NCBI GenBank assembly: GCA_900128395.1
Contig: LT649684.1
Location: 1 to 16,114 of the forward strand
Origin: Stramenopiles sp. TOSAG23-2
Lineage: Eukaryota; Sar
Reading direction: 5' to 3'
DNA length: 16,114 nt
Below are positions 1 to 7,982 of this stretch, in pieces (position 1 is the stretch's first letter; the number at the start of each line of letters is the position of its first letter). The position numbers and the translations under genes are program-made. The notes under the pieces are model-generated. The model was given only the letters and a program-made list of their open reading frames with translations. It made no database searches and had not been told where the DNA came from.

Positions 1-349
1 CCTCACTGGGGGTTGGGTTGGTTGCAATGGAAGTCATAATTTACAATCTGTATTATTAATACAGCGTTTAAATTATCAATATTTTTAAAAACGAGATCAA
101 TATAAAATAAGAAAAAATATATATAAGAATACATTTTTATATTCGTATTTGGTGTGACCAAAATATTAATTTAAAAAAAATACGAGTATTATAAAATATA
201 TATTATACAAAGTATATTAAAAATATTTTACGAACAATGTGTATATTATTAAATAAATTAAAATGTATAAAAGTGATGAAAAATATTGAGTAATAGGTAT
301 AATATATATATCATCCAAATTATATAATTAATAAAATAGCTGTATAGTA
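1..349. other. AT-rich non-coding flank
   Basis: This stretch is strongly AT-rich with many ATAT runs, and no ORF of convincing composition is visible. The first 30 bases hold a G-rich run (GGGGGTTGGGTTGGTTG) that stands out from the surrounding AT. It is too short and irregular to be called telomeric. I see no RNA gene here. Confidence 0.5.
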
Positions 350-976
350 CCTAATCGGGTCCATTATCCATAAAAGTGGTGCGCCTACACAGCACTGGTT
401 ATTTGTTCATTGCCAATAACCAGTCCTGTGTACCTGTTAATCCGGAAATCGGTAGGAAAATATCATATAGATAAGTATAATAATTTGTAGTCTAAATCAC
501 ACAATAAAATATTACCTTAATTTACTGTAGAATTGTCGCTTCTCTCTGTAATAACCAGTCCTGTGTACCTGTTAATCCGGAAATCGGTAGGAAAATATCA
601 TATATTGAAGTATAATAATTTGTAGTCTAAATCACAGAATAAAATATTACCTTAATTTAGTTCAATTTAGAGGTTTTTGATGCAAAATTTCAATGAAAAA
701 GCGACAATTCTACAGTAAATTAAGGTAATATTTTATTGTGTGATTTAGATTACAAATGATTATACTTCAATATATGATATTTTCCTACCGATTTCCGGAT
801 TAACAGGTACACAGGAGTGGTTATTGGCAATGAACAAATAACCAGTGCTGTGTAGGTATATGATATTTTCCTACCAATTTCCGGATTAACAGGTACACAG
901 GACTGGTTATTGGCAATGAACAAATAACCAGTGCTGTGTAGGCGCACCACTTTTATGGATAATGGACCCGATTAGG
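350..976. mobile_element. Foldback / MITE-like inverted-repeat element
   Basis: The outer arms 350-469 and 857-976 are reverse complements over 120 nt with one mismatch. Both ends begin CCTAATCGGGTCCATTATCC when read inwards. A second, nested pair, 384-541 and 699-856 (158 nt, about six mismatches), leaves a 157-nt loop. The loop carries another direct copy (550-659 matches 415-524). On the right, 771-856 and 857-942 form an 86-bp tandem repeat. No transposase is encoded, so if mobile it is non-autonomous. No clear target-site duplication flanks it (TAGTA on the left, AATAT on the right). It may be a foldback transposon, a MITE, or a product of rearrangement. The short ORFs inside it are consequences of the repeat and are unlikely to be genes. 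Confidence 0.7.
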
Positions 977-1274
977 AATATAAGGTATTGCTATATTGCA
1001 GTGTTTTATTTTCGGAATTCGATCGATCATCAAAAAAATATTATCAAAATATCAAAATATAGATATATATCGATATATATATCCTTTCTCTATATATATT
1101 GATAGAAAATATCGAAAAATCATTAACAGTCGTTTTGTAGTAAGGAACCAATAATCCTTTCTGATTATATACTATTGGTGTTACGTCATACATACATATA
1201 TATATACGTATATATATATTTACTTATTATTATTGGTGTTTTTGTAAATCAATTTTTTAAAATTTCAATAATAT
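977..1274. promoter_or_regulatory. AT-rich upstream region of the TPR gene
   Basis: About 300 bp of AT-rich DNA lie between the foldback element and the duplicated 5' end of the TPR gene. It contains clustered AT/TATA dinucleotide runs (around 1060-1110 and 1190-1225) that can form weak hairpins. No specific promoter motif can be assigned by eye. It presumably holds the promoter for the downstream gene. Confidence 0.3.
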
Positions 1275-1404
1275 AATTATAAATTTCAATAATATGCCCA
1301 AAAAGAAGAAAACGAAAGTATCGAAAAAAGATAAACAAGAATTATAAATTTCAATAATATGCCCAAAAAGAAGAAAACGAAAGTATCGAAAAAAGATAAA
1401 CAAG
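1275..1404 (+). repeat. Perfect 65-bp tandem duplication over the TPR gene start
   Basis: Copies 1275-1339 and 1340-1404 are identical and abut directly. Each carries the leader, the ATG and the first 15 codons of the TPR gene. The unit length is not a multiple of three, so the first copy's ATG (1294-1296) reads 17 codons of the same N-terminus plus two new residues and stops at 1345-1347. It becomes an upstream mini-ORF just before the true start at 1359. Confidence 0.95.
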
Positions 1405-2720
1405 CAGCAAGAAAAAAAGCAGATGAGCTTGTTGGGGTAGGAAATGGTCATCTTGAAAATGCTTTAGCTGCTCGTAAACATAGAAATATTGTTGCTACTT
1501 TAGAGGGACTTGCATTGGCAGAGAATTCATATCTAGAAGCTACAAAAGTTAATATAAGTTCTGTACATTTAGATTCTTTGTATAATTTAGGAGTTTGCAA
1601 TGCAATGCGTGCAAATATATATAAAAGACAACGGAAACCATCAGAAAGTCTAGCTGCAAGTAACGTAGCAAAACAACATTTTAATAGTGTCATTGCTGGT
1701 GATACAAGTGGTCGCTCTGAAACACTTGCATTGGCTCATAAATCGATGGCTTCACTTCTTATAGAAGGCGCACCGGGAATGATTGAAAAAGAAACAATAG
1801 GAAAACAAGCGAACAATTTGGCAAATGATGCTATAAAAGAATTGCAACTAGCAATAAATCATATTAATCTAGCGATTAGTATCGGAACTAATACAGGTAA
1901 TTTAGCAAATATTGTCTCTGCTCATCTACAAGCAGGTGATATCCATGCTTTAGCAATGCGATGGTCGTTCCGTATGAATAATATTAATGAAGCATTTACT
2001 AATTGTGAAATTGCATGTTCGCATTTTGATAAAGGTCTTTCCTCTCCTGTTCCTGTTGATGATTTGCAACTTCTTGAACAAAAAGTAAGAGTATTACATG
2101 GCCTTTGCAGTTGGGCTACTGAGAATGATATAGAAAATGAAAAAAATAGTTTAAATCCACGATACGTTGCTGCACTAAATGATGCTGATGAAACGGTTAA
2201 GACCTTATTATTGATTCCACCTGAAGTAGTAGCAAAAGAACAAGGTTTTGGGGAACTGTATATAATCATGGGGGATATTTTTGAAATGAATAAAAATTTG
2301 ACTGAAGCATTGCGTTTGTATGAAAAAGCTGTCGAAATAAAGCCAATTGCAGATGGATTTGCTGGGGCAGGTGATTTGCTTCTTGACGAAGGTAGAGAAA
2401 AATTGAATGCTGCAACGGATAATAATGAAAGAGCAGCAGCTGTAGAACTTCTTCAACGCAGTGCAAATGCGTTTAAAAAAGCAGCTGAACTTGAACCAAA
2501 ACAAAATAATGAACATATATATAATCTTGCTTGTGCAACTGCATTAGCAAATGATGAAACTAAATGTAAGCAAGCGTTAGCAGATTTAAAGAAGAAAGTA
2601 GGAATTGGTGGAAAAGTTGGTACGGAAGCTGTTGGATTACTTTCAGATATGGCAGAGGATACTGACTTTGACCCTGTTCGAGATATGCAATGGTTTATGG
2701 AGGCAGTAAAGAAAGCGTGA
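1359..2720 (+). CDS. TPR-repeat protein with a lysine-rich N-terminus
   Basis: A 453-residue, almost entirely helical protein without signal peptide or membrane segment, probably cytosolic or nuclear. Residues 1-20 are very basic (MPKKKKTKVSKKDK), which could be a nuclear signal or an RNA or ribosome contact. Paired amphipathic helices follow. The clearest TPR unit is at about 298-330 (GELYIIMGDIFEMNKNLTEALRLYEKAVEIKP), and another helical hairpin is at about 362-398. The C-terminus (DFDPVRDMQWFMEAV) resembles the end of many TPR arrays. TPR arrays bind other proteins, and the partner here is unknown. The start is taken at 1359 because the identical upstream ATG at 1294 runs into a stop after 17 codons. 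An AATAAA at 2740-2745 lies just after the stop codon and could serve as a polyadenylation signal. I cannot assign an orthologue. Confidence 0.85.
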   Translation: MPKKKKTKVSKKDKQAARKKADELVGVGNGHLENALAARKHRNIVATLEGLALAENSYLEATKVNISSVHLDSLYNLGVCNAMRANIYKRQRKPSESLAASNVAKQHFNSVIAGDTSGRSETLALAHKSMASLLIEGAPGMIEKETIGKQANNLANDAIKELQLAINHINLAISIGTNTGNLANIVSAHLQAGDIHALAMRWSFRMNNINEAFTNCEIACSHFDKGLSSPVPVDDLQLLEQKVRVLHGLCSWATENDIENEKNSLNPRYVAALNDADETVKTLLLIPPEVVAKEQGFGELYIIMGDIFEMNKNLTEALRLYEKAVEIKPIADGFAGAGDLLLDEGREKLNAATDNNERAAAVELLQRSANAFKKAAELEPKQNNEHIYNLACATALANDETKCKQALADLKKKVGIGGKVGTEAVGLLSDMAEDTDFDPVRDMQWFMEAVKKA

Positions 2721-2854
2721 ATATTGTCCGTATCTTAAAAATAAACTTATATACAACATACACATTTTATATATCCCGATTCACATGTAAATAAGATAAG
2801 ATAGAAAGATAAAAAGAATAAACGTATAGTAGTAATAATAGTAGGAATAATAAA

Positions 2855-3979
2855 ATGAATTGTGGTAGAAGAAATAGTAATAATGTGAAGCAAACAACGT
2901 TTTTTTTAATATTGATCTTGTTCATTATTTCTAATATATTATGTGATGGATATAAAGTCAAAGTCATTGACCGCATGCTTTCAAACAAACCATTAATTTT
3001 AAATGCTAGTGCAAATTCTCCATATTCCAAATCTGGTTGCGATGGTTCAATTTGTACAAATGTATTGAATCCGGCATGGATAAGTTTTGCTGGCGACGAT
3101 CCATCTCTAAAAGATGATGGTGGATTATTTATAAGGTTGTCTTCTCCAGGTACACGTAACTCAGTCATTTCATTATTGCCAGCAATACCTAATTCAAAAG
3201 GACTACAATTTGACTTGCCGCAAGATAAATATATACTTAAAGATGGACCTAAAAATACGGATAAGGAAGTAGCTGAAGGCGACGATCCACGTGCTATTTA
3301 TCGACCATTAACTGGTGAATATTTTGTTTTTTATCAAACCCTTTGGAACAGAACACGAAAAACTCAGATTTCTTCTACAAAAACACCTCGCATATTGTCA
3401 AGTTGGAAAAGATTTAAACACACTATGTTTTCAAAGAATGATTGTGGTACAACGCTTTGGTTTCCAGAGGATGAGGATGATTCTATACCATTGGGAAAGA
3501 AAAGGGCATTTGCGATTGCAACGTTTGGTACTCTTCGTGGGGGTAACTTGTCATTAGTTACATCGAATGATGGCATGCAGTCTTGGGAAGATCACGGAGA
3601 ATTTATATTTACTCGCCCTGATCATTGGGATAATGCAACATTATCTTCAGGGCCACCTCCTCAAAAATTATCAGATGGCAATTGGTTATTTCTTTACAAC
3701 GTTGATAATAAATGGCCAGTTGCAGATCCTAAACCATTTCCATATTTTGGGCGTTGTGCATTAGGTTGGGTGGTTCTTGATAAAAACAATTTTACAAACG
3801 TATTGGCAAGAAGTGAAGAACCTTTAGTATATGCTCAATATCCATGGGAAAAAGAAGGCACAACAGATATGGTAGTGTATACCGATGGAATCCGTCCAGA
3901 AGGTGATGATACATTTACTGTATTTGCTGGTGGTGCTGATACAGTAATTGAAGCATTTACAATCAAAGTGGAACTGTAA
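2855..3979 (+). CDS. Secreted GH130-like five-bladed beta-propeller glycosidase
   Basis: A 374-residue protein. A hydrophobic stretch at 15-30 (TTFFLILILFIISNILC) after a basic N-terminus is a typical signal peptide, so it is probably secreted or lumenal. The body matches the GH130 (DUF377-type) propeller in motif order: a DDPR motif at about 143-146 in the EDPR position, which carries the catalytic Asp in GH130; a GPPPQKLSDGNWLFLYN segment at 266-282 (family form: gly-x-pro-pro then Trp-Leu-x-x-Tyr); LGWVVLDKNNFTNVLARSEEPL at 303-324; and a final GGADTVIEAF at 359-368. GH130 enzymes act on beta-mannosides, mostly as phosphorylases and in some subfamilies as hydrolases. I cannot tell which from the residues. 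There are several N-glycosylation sequons. It lies 134 bp after the TPR gene on the same strand and converges with the GH32 gene, suggesting extracellular sugar use, although a Golgi or ER N-glycan role is possible. Confidence 0.82.
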   Translation: MNCGRRNSNNVKQTTFFLILILFIISNILCDGYKVKVIDRMLSNKPLILNASANSPYSKSGCDGSICTNVLNPAWISFAGDDPSLKDDGGLFIRLSSPGTRNSVISLLPAIPNSKGLQFDLPQDKYILKDGPKNTDKEVAEGDDPRAIYRPLTGEYFVFYQTLWNRTRKTQISSTKTPRILSSWKRFKHTMFSKNDCGTTLWFPEDEDDSIPLGKKRAFAIATFGTLRGGNLSLVTSNDGMQSWEDHGEFIFTRPDHWDNATLSSGPPPQKLSDGNWLFLYNVDNKWPVADPKPFPYFGRCALGWVVLDKNNFTNVLARSEEPLVYAQYPWEKEGTTDMVVYTDGIRPEGDDTFTVFAGGADTVIEAFTIKVEL

Positions 3980-4497
3980 AAAGAAGTATTATATATATAT
4001 ATATATATATACGGAATATAATCATATGGTACGTATCATACGGTAGAGTTGCGGGGGAACCGCAAGTAGTCAGGTTACCAAAATACTCTCTTTTTATAAA
4101 AAATTTATTTTAAATTATTTATAAATATGATATTAATAAAAAAATAAAAAAAAATTATTTACACAGGCAAAATGTCACTTGTACCCGCATTTTCTCTTAC
4201 TCGCCTGTAGAAAAAATACCGCGTATATATATTTTTTTCCTTTTGGTCCTTTTTTTACTCTTCTACTGCTGGTGGAGTCAACAATACATGTTCTTTTGTT
4301 GTCCGTATACTACTCATGGACCATGATTTTCTCTTTTTATAAAAAATTTATTTTAAATTATTTATAAATATGATATTAATAAAAAAATAAAAAAAAATTA
4401 TTTACACAGGCAAAATGTCACTTGTACCCGCATTTTCTCTTACTCGCCTGTAGAAAAAATACCGCGTATATATATTTTTTTCCTTTTGGTCCTTTTT
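3980..4497. other. Shared 3' region of two convergent genes
   Basis: About 500 bp between the stop codons of the GH130-like (+) and GH32 (-) genes. It holds an (AT)n run near 3991-4010 and a short GC-rich hairpin (TTGCGG, loop GGGAA, CCGCAA; 4049-4065) that is conspicuous in this AT background. The rest (4088-4497) belongs to the 243-bp tandem duplication listed separately. No additional gene is supported. Confidence 0.5.
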
Positions 4498-4573
4498 TTA
4501 CTCTTCTACTGCTGGTGGAGTCAACAATACATGTTCTTTTGTTGTCCGTATACTACTCATGGACCATGATTTT
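4088..4573. repeat. Perfect 243-bp tandem duplication over the GH32 3' end
   Basis: Copies 4088-4330 and 4331-4573 are identical, including homopolymer runs of seven and nine A, and abut with one base of microhomology. The second copy contains the last 24-25 codons and the stop of the GH32 gene. The first copy therefore leaves an orphan duplicate of those codons (complement of 4255-4330) downstream of the real stop. Confidence 0.95.
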
Positions 4574-6369
4574 GCAGAAATCAATGTAGCCACTGCATTG
4601 TTTCCAATTTTATGTGATGGCATTGGTCCAGTTCCCAGCGCTCCGCTTGTAATATCTGTACGAAATACAGGATCTGGTACAATATTTTTTAAGCAACAAC
4701 GTGCTTGTTTCATTTGGACACCAGGTGCAACAAAAGTCCATGATTTGCATTTGTTATCATCAGCTTCACATAAACGTTGACATGTCTTTGGATCTTTATT
4801 ATCAATACCAAATGTATTATTTATCATATAATCACCACCAGGAAGATCATAATTTGACATATATTCATACGCACGAGAAGGTGTAAAAGTTGCATTATTT
4901 ACACGCAACATGATGTTATCATCAGGGATAATTGTATTAGTCATTACAACACGGCCATCTTGAAAATATGCCTCGATTATAGCAACATCAACCATCAATC
5001 TCAATGTTAATTGTGTATCACTTGAAATAATGGGCACTACATCGTTGTGGTTGTTGCCCAATTGCACATTCATTGTATTTGTATTGTTAATATATTCCAT
5101 TATAATTTTATTATCACCAATCGAAACTTCAAGTGATACAGATACGGTAGGTAGATCCCATACAATCTCAACATCAATAGCATTTCCTCCAGTAAAAGTT
5201 AACGGTGCATCAGATGATGTTATAGTTTGTTTCATTAGCATATCAATTGGTGCCGTGCTACGCAAAGACAGCATTTCCTCTACAGGATTATATACAATCC
5301 GACCAATTCTTGGATCAAATTTCATCTCTCTTGGTACCGTATGTGCACCACTTCTCACAAGTGCCCAGACCCACATTATTCTACGTTTCTTGACTGGATC
5401 GTAAAAATCTTTCGATGCATGCGTTGCCCCGTTGTCTAATGGAATTGAATCGCCATATTGTACCCATGTACCTGGTGTTCCACCTTTCGCTTCAGGCCCT
5501 GGCTTACCTTCCGTCCAAACTCCAACTTGAACATGATCAGCTGGATCACCAGATTTATGAACATGTGTAGGTAATTCCAAAAGTTCTTTTTTTGATAAAT
5601 TTCTACCAATATCTACCAATGCTGGCAATGGAAAGAATGTTGGACAATCACCTAATAACAAAGTTGTACATCCTATTTTATACCATGATTTAAAGTCTAG
5701 CGAACCATATATTGGTGTACCAGTACCATTGCCGCACTTTTGATTGCCAATCATACGCCATTCACCAGATGTTGTTTGCCAAGCTGTTGATGGATCATCG
5801 CCGGTACTATTGACAATTGGGTTATATGCTGGTTTTGTCCAATTCGTATATAATGGATCAGACGGATCGGTGGGAACTGCAACATCATATGTAAAACCAG
5901 TTGAACATGCATCACCTTCTGGTGTGCCTTTAGTACCAATACATTTACCAGGATATACAATAATCGGCTTACCATCCACAATAGTTGCAGAACCTGTGTA
6001 AATTGCTGAATTATCATACCATTGGTCATTCCATATTGCTACAGGCAATCTAGCCCAATGTAAAAAGTCTCGAGAAACCCAATGACCCCAATCAGGCCCT
6101 TGCCCAGCTTTTAAACCTACAGGCGATGGCTCAGCTAAATGATCTTGATAGAAATTATGATACACTTTATGTACTGGATCATAAAATGGTCCATTAGGAT
6201 CGTTTATGGCACAAGCAATATCACTTAAATGAAATACAAAACGTATTGGATTACCTACAATACATAGATCATTTCCTGGCCTACATGTTCCATGTGTACA
6301 TTGCGTAGTATCAGCATGAATTGTTGAACAGATGAGAAGAATAGGAAGTAAAATATTTAATACCATCAT
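4498..6369 (-). CDS. Secreted GH32 (invertase/fructanase-like) protein with PAN/Apple domain
   Basis: A 623-residue protein with a signal peptide (about 1-19). Residues 50-370 form the GH32 propeller: NDPNG at 56-60 with nucleophile Asp57; RDFLHWARLPVAI at 100-112; YTGSAT at 124-129; DDP at 191-193 in place of the usual RDP, keeping the stabilising Asp; GDCPTFFPLP at 240-249, where the acid/base Glu of the usual ECP motif appears to be Asp241; and ASKDFYDPVKKRRIMWVWA at 318-336, close to the plant-type invertase motif. A beta-sandwich follows (about 390-490, with LRLMVDVAIIEAYFQDGRVV). Then comes a Cys-rich PAN/Apple-like domain (about 510-565: GGDY, CQRLCEADDNKCKSWTFV, CCLKNIVP), a fold that binds protein or carbohydrate. 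The family hydrolyses or transfers fructosyl units of sucrose or fructans. The acid/base change leaves activity uncertain. Tandem ATGs (MM) mark the start. Confidence 0.88.
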   Translation of the reverse strand: MMVLNILLPILLICSTIHADTTQCTHGTCRPGNDLCIVGNPIRFVFHLSDIACAINDPNGPFYDPVHKVYHNFYQDHLAEPSPVGLKAGQGPDWGHWVSRDFLHWARLPVAIWNDQWYDNSAIYTGSATIVDGKPIIVYPGKCIGTKGTPEGDACSTGFTYDVAVPTDPSDPLYTNWTKPAYNPIVNSTGDDPSTAWQTTSGEWRMIGNQKCGNGTGTPIYGSLDFKSWYKIGCTTLLLGDCPTFFPLPALVDIGRNLSKKELLELPTHVHKSGDPADHVQVGVWTEGKPGPEAKGGTPGTWVQYGDSIPLDNGATHASKDFYDPVKKRRIMWVWALVRSGAHTVPREMKFDPRIGRIVYNPVEEMLSLRSTAPIDMLMKQTITSSDAPLTFTGGNAIDVEIVWDLPTVSVSLEVSIGDNKIIMEYINNTNTMNVQLGNNHNDVVPIISSDTQLTLRLMVDVAIIEAYFQDGRVVMTNTIIPDDNIMLRVNNATFTPSRAYEYMSNYDLPGGDYMINNTFGIDNKDPKTCQRLCEADDNKCKSWTFVAPGVQMKQARCCLKNIVPDPVFRTDITSGALGTGPMPSHKIGNNAVATLISAKSWSMSSIRTTKEHVLLTPPAVEE

Positions 6370-6603
6370 GGTGTTATTCGTATTATTACAATATTATTAT
6401 TATTATCTACAAACTTCGTATATGTATATATCTTGATCAGTTTCTACTCTCACAAATACATTCGCGAAGAAGCGTCGAGCAAGCTCGACTACAATTACAA
6501 TATCTTTTTATATATAAATATCTTTTAATTGTTTTTTTGTTGATAGTGATTATGATGCTTTGGGTAAAATTTTTTTTTTTTGAGATGAGTAGATTATTAC
6601 CTA

Positions 6604-6621
6604 TATACAGTATACTGTATA
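6604..6621. promoter_or_regulatory. 18-bp perfect palindrome in divergent promoter
   Basis: TATACAGTATACTGTATA equals its own reverse complement. It lies 235 bp upstream of the GH32 start and about 550 bp upstream of the Skp1-like start. It has the form of a binding site for a dimeric regulator, but in such AT-rich DNA it may be coincidental. Confidence 0.3.
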
Positions 6622-6816
6622 AGTTCAATAAGTATAACAAGTATAATCTATTATCTATATTATCTATTATCTATATTGTCCTATAATGTGAAAATAATAA
6701 TAAACCTACACACTATGGGAAAATTAAAATATGATGAGCGATTTTGAGTTCACTATTTAACAAAACCACACAGCATCATAATCCACACACCACATCACAG
6801 CAGTCTTTTTTTTTTT

Positions 6817-6830
6817 ACGTACTAGTACGT
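6817..6830. promoter_or_regulatory. 14-bp perfect palindrome after a poly-T tract
   Basis: ACGTACTAGTACGT is a perfect palindrome following a run of T residues, within a locally GC-richer patch (GTACGTGCGTACGG). It lies about 340 bp before the Skp1-like ATG. A role as a transcription-factor site is only inferred from symmetry and position. Confidence 0.3.
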
Positions 6831-6984
6831 GCGTACGGCCATAGCACCGTGCCATAGGTACTTATACTATATACATTAACATAATATACTGGTAATAATT
6901 ATTATATTATAATACTTTAACTTCTTTTTTACTTCTGTACATACATCATATTATACATGTTGCACATAATCAGTTAACATTTAT

Positions 6985-7150
6985 GTATGATTCGATACCA
7001 TGATAACCCGCATCGTATACACAACTCTATGCATAACATATACATACATACGTAAATTAGTTATAAAGTATGATTCGATACCATGATAACCCGCATCGTA
7101 TACACAACTCTATGCATAACATATACATACATACGTAAATTAGTTATAAA
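6985..7150. repeat. Perfect 83-bp tandem duplication upstream of the Skp1-like gene
   Basis: Copies 6985-7067 and 7068-7150 are identical and abut directly, with the next three bases (GTA) also shared. The second copy ends only about 20 bp before the ATG at 7170, so the duplication doubles the proximal promoter or 5' leader. Each copy includes an out-of-frame ATG (in GATACCATGATAACC) followed immediately by a TAA, a minimal upstream ORF. Confidence 0.95.
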
Positions 7151-7169
7151 GTAAGAATATTCAATCTAA

Positions 7170-7982
7170 ATGTCGAGAAGTGCTCATAAAAAGAAAAGCA
7201 AACCAAAAAAGAAGACTAGAAAAGCAAATGGTTATTTAATATTAGTCTCTGGAGATGAAAAACCGGAAATATTTGAAGTATTAGCGCATACTATGTCACA
7301 ATGTTTATTAATCGAACAGTTATTATTTGAAGAAGAGCCAAAATCACATTATGCAAAGAGCAGCGACGCATGTCCAGACGTATTAAAAGGTAAGCGTATC
7401 ATTGAACTGCCAAATATAAGATCAGCCATATTATCGCGGGTAATTGAATTTTGCTCATACCATGAAATGAAACCATTTCATGAAATAAAAAAACCTTTCG
7501 AAACTACAGATCAATTTACAAACTTAGTTACTGAATTTGACTATAACTTTATAGATCAAAACCATGAAATCATTTTTGAATTAGTAATGGCAGCAAACTA
7601 TCTCGATTTAAAGTCTCTATTAGATTTATGCATGGCTAAGCTAGCATGGATGATGAGGGTAAAAGAGCCAGATGAAATATGCAATACTTTTGGTTTTGAA
7701 CATGACTTTAGTCCACTACAATCATACGCATGGGCAGTAGAAAATAGTCATCTCGAGAATGCAGGTAAAGTAGATGCATTTGTTAGATTATTGGAAAAAA
7801 GTGGGGAAAAAGAAGCTGCAGAAAATAAAAATAATAATAATAACGGGAGAAAATCAATAACACAATATCACGAGATCAAGTTACCAGAGGAACGCATACG
7901 TGAAGAATCGAATAAAATAGCACATGCTAAATTTTTAAAGGCAAAAAAAATTCAGGAAAATATGCCAGTCGATAATGAATAG
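7170..7982 (+). CDS. Skp1-like BTB/POZ protein with charged extensions
   Basis: A 270-residue protein; canonical Skp1 is about 160. Residues 1-20 are a basic extension (KKKSKPKKKTRK), a likely nuclear signal. The core follows Skp1 order: IELPNIRSAILSRVIEFCSYHEMKPF at 78-103 (BTB/POZ part) and IIFELVMAANYLDLKSLLDLCMAKLAWMMRVKEPDEICNTFGFEHDFSP at 134-182 (Skp1 dimerisation part). Skp1 joins F-box proteins to cullin-1 in SCF ubiquitin ligases. The canonical end, an acidic stretch leading into a terminal WCE-type helix that contacts the F-box, is replaced here by PLQSYAWAVENSHL. A charged tail of about 75 residues with an Asn run (about 219-225) follows. F-box binding may therefore be altered; it could be a specialised Skp1 paralogue or an elongin-C-like protein. 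The core assignment is firm, the role is inferred. Confidence 0.85.
   Translation: MSRSAHKKKSKPKKKTRKANGYLILVSGDEKPEIFEVLAHTMSQCLLIEQLLFEEEPKSHYAKSSDACPDVLKGKRIIELPNIRSAILSRVIEFCSYHEMKPFHEIKKPFETTDQFTNLVTEFDYNFIDQNHEIIFELVMAANYLDLKSLLDLCMAKLAWMMRVKEPDEICNTFGFEHDFSPLQSYAWAVENSHLENAGKVDAFVRLLEKSGEKEAAENKNNNNNGRKSITQYHEIKLPEERIREESNKIAHAKFLKAKKIQENMPVDNE

Larger units (their letters stand above)
6370..7169. promoter_or_regulatory. Divergent intergenic region between GH32 and Skp1-like genes
   Basis: This 800-bp region should hold the promoters of both divergent genes. Visible elements are two inverted heptamers GTCGAGC/GCTCGAC at 6474-6489, an 18-bp perfect palindrome at 6604-6621, a short repeat of about 17 bp period (TCTATTATCTATATTAT, around 6645-6675), a poly-T tract followed by a 14-bp perfect palindrome at 6817-6830, and the 83-bp tandem duplication at 6985-7150. 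No gene is supported; the short ORF at 6437-6640 is AT-driven and unconvincing. Confidence 0.5.

Noticed and set aside
1-30. Telomere-like or G-quadruplex run
   Set aside because: GGGGGTTGGGTTGG is short and irregular, without repeats of a fixed telomere unit, and only guanine pairs are shared by all runs.
750-950. 66-codon minus-strand ORF
   Set aside because: It lies wholly inside the inverted-repeat arms and its residues repeat with the 86-bp unit, so it is a by-product of the foldback element.
4041-4080. tRNA-like sequence
   Set aside because: No acceptor stem, anticodon arm or T-loop consensus (GGTTCRANNCC) can be laid out; only a single hairpin is present.
6461-6468. Heat-shock-element-like TTCGCGAA upstream of the GH32 gene
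   Set aside because: It fits TTCnnGAA but only as a two-unit site; functional elements need three or more units, and short matches are common.
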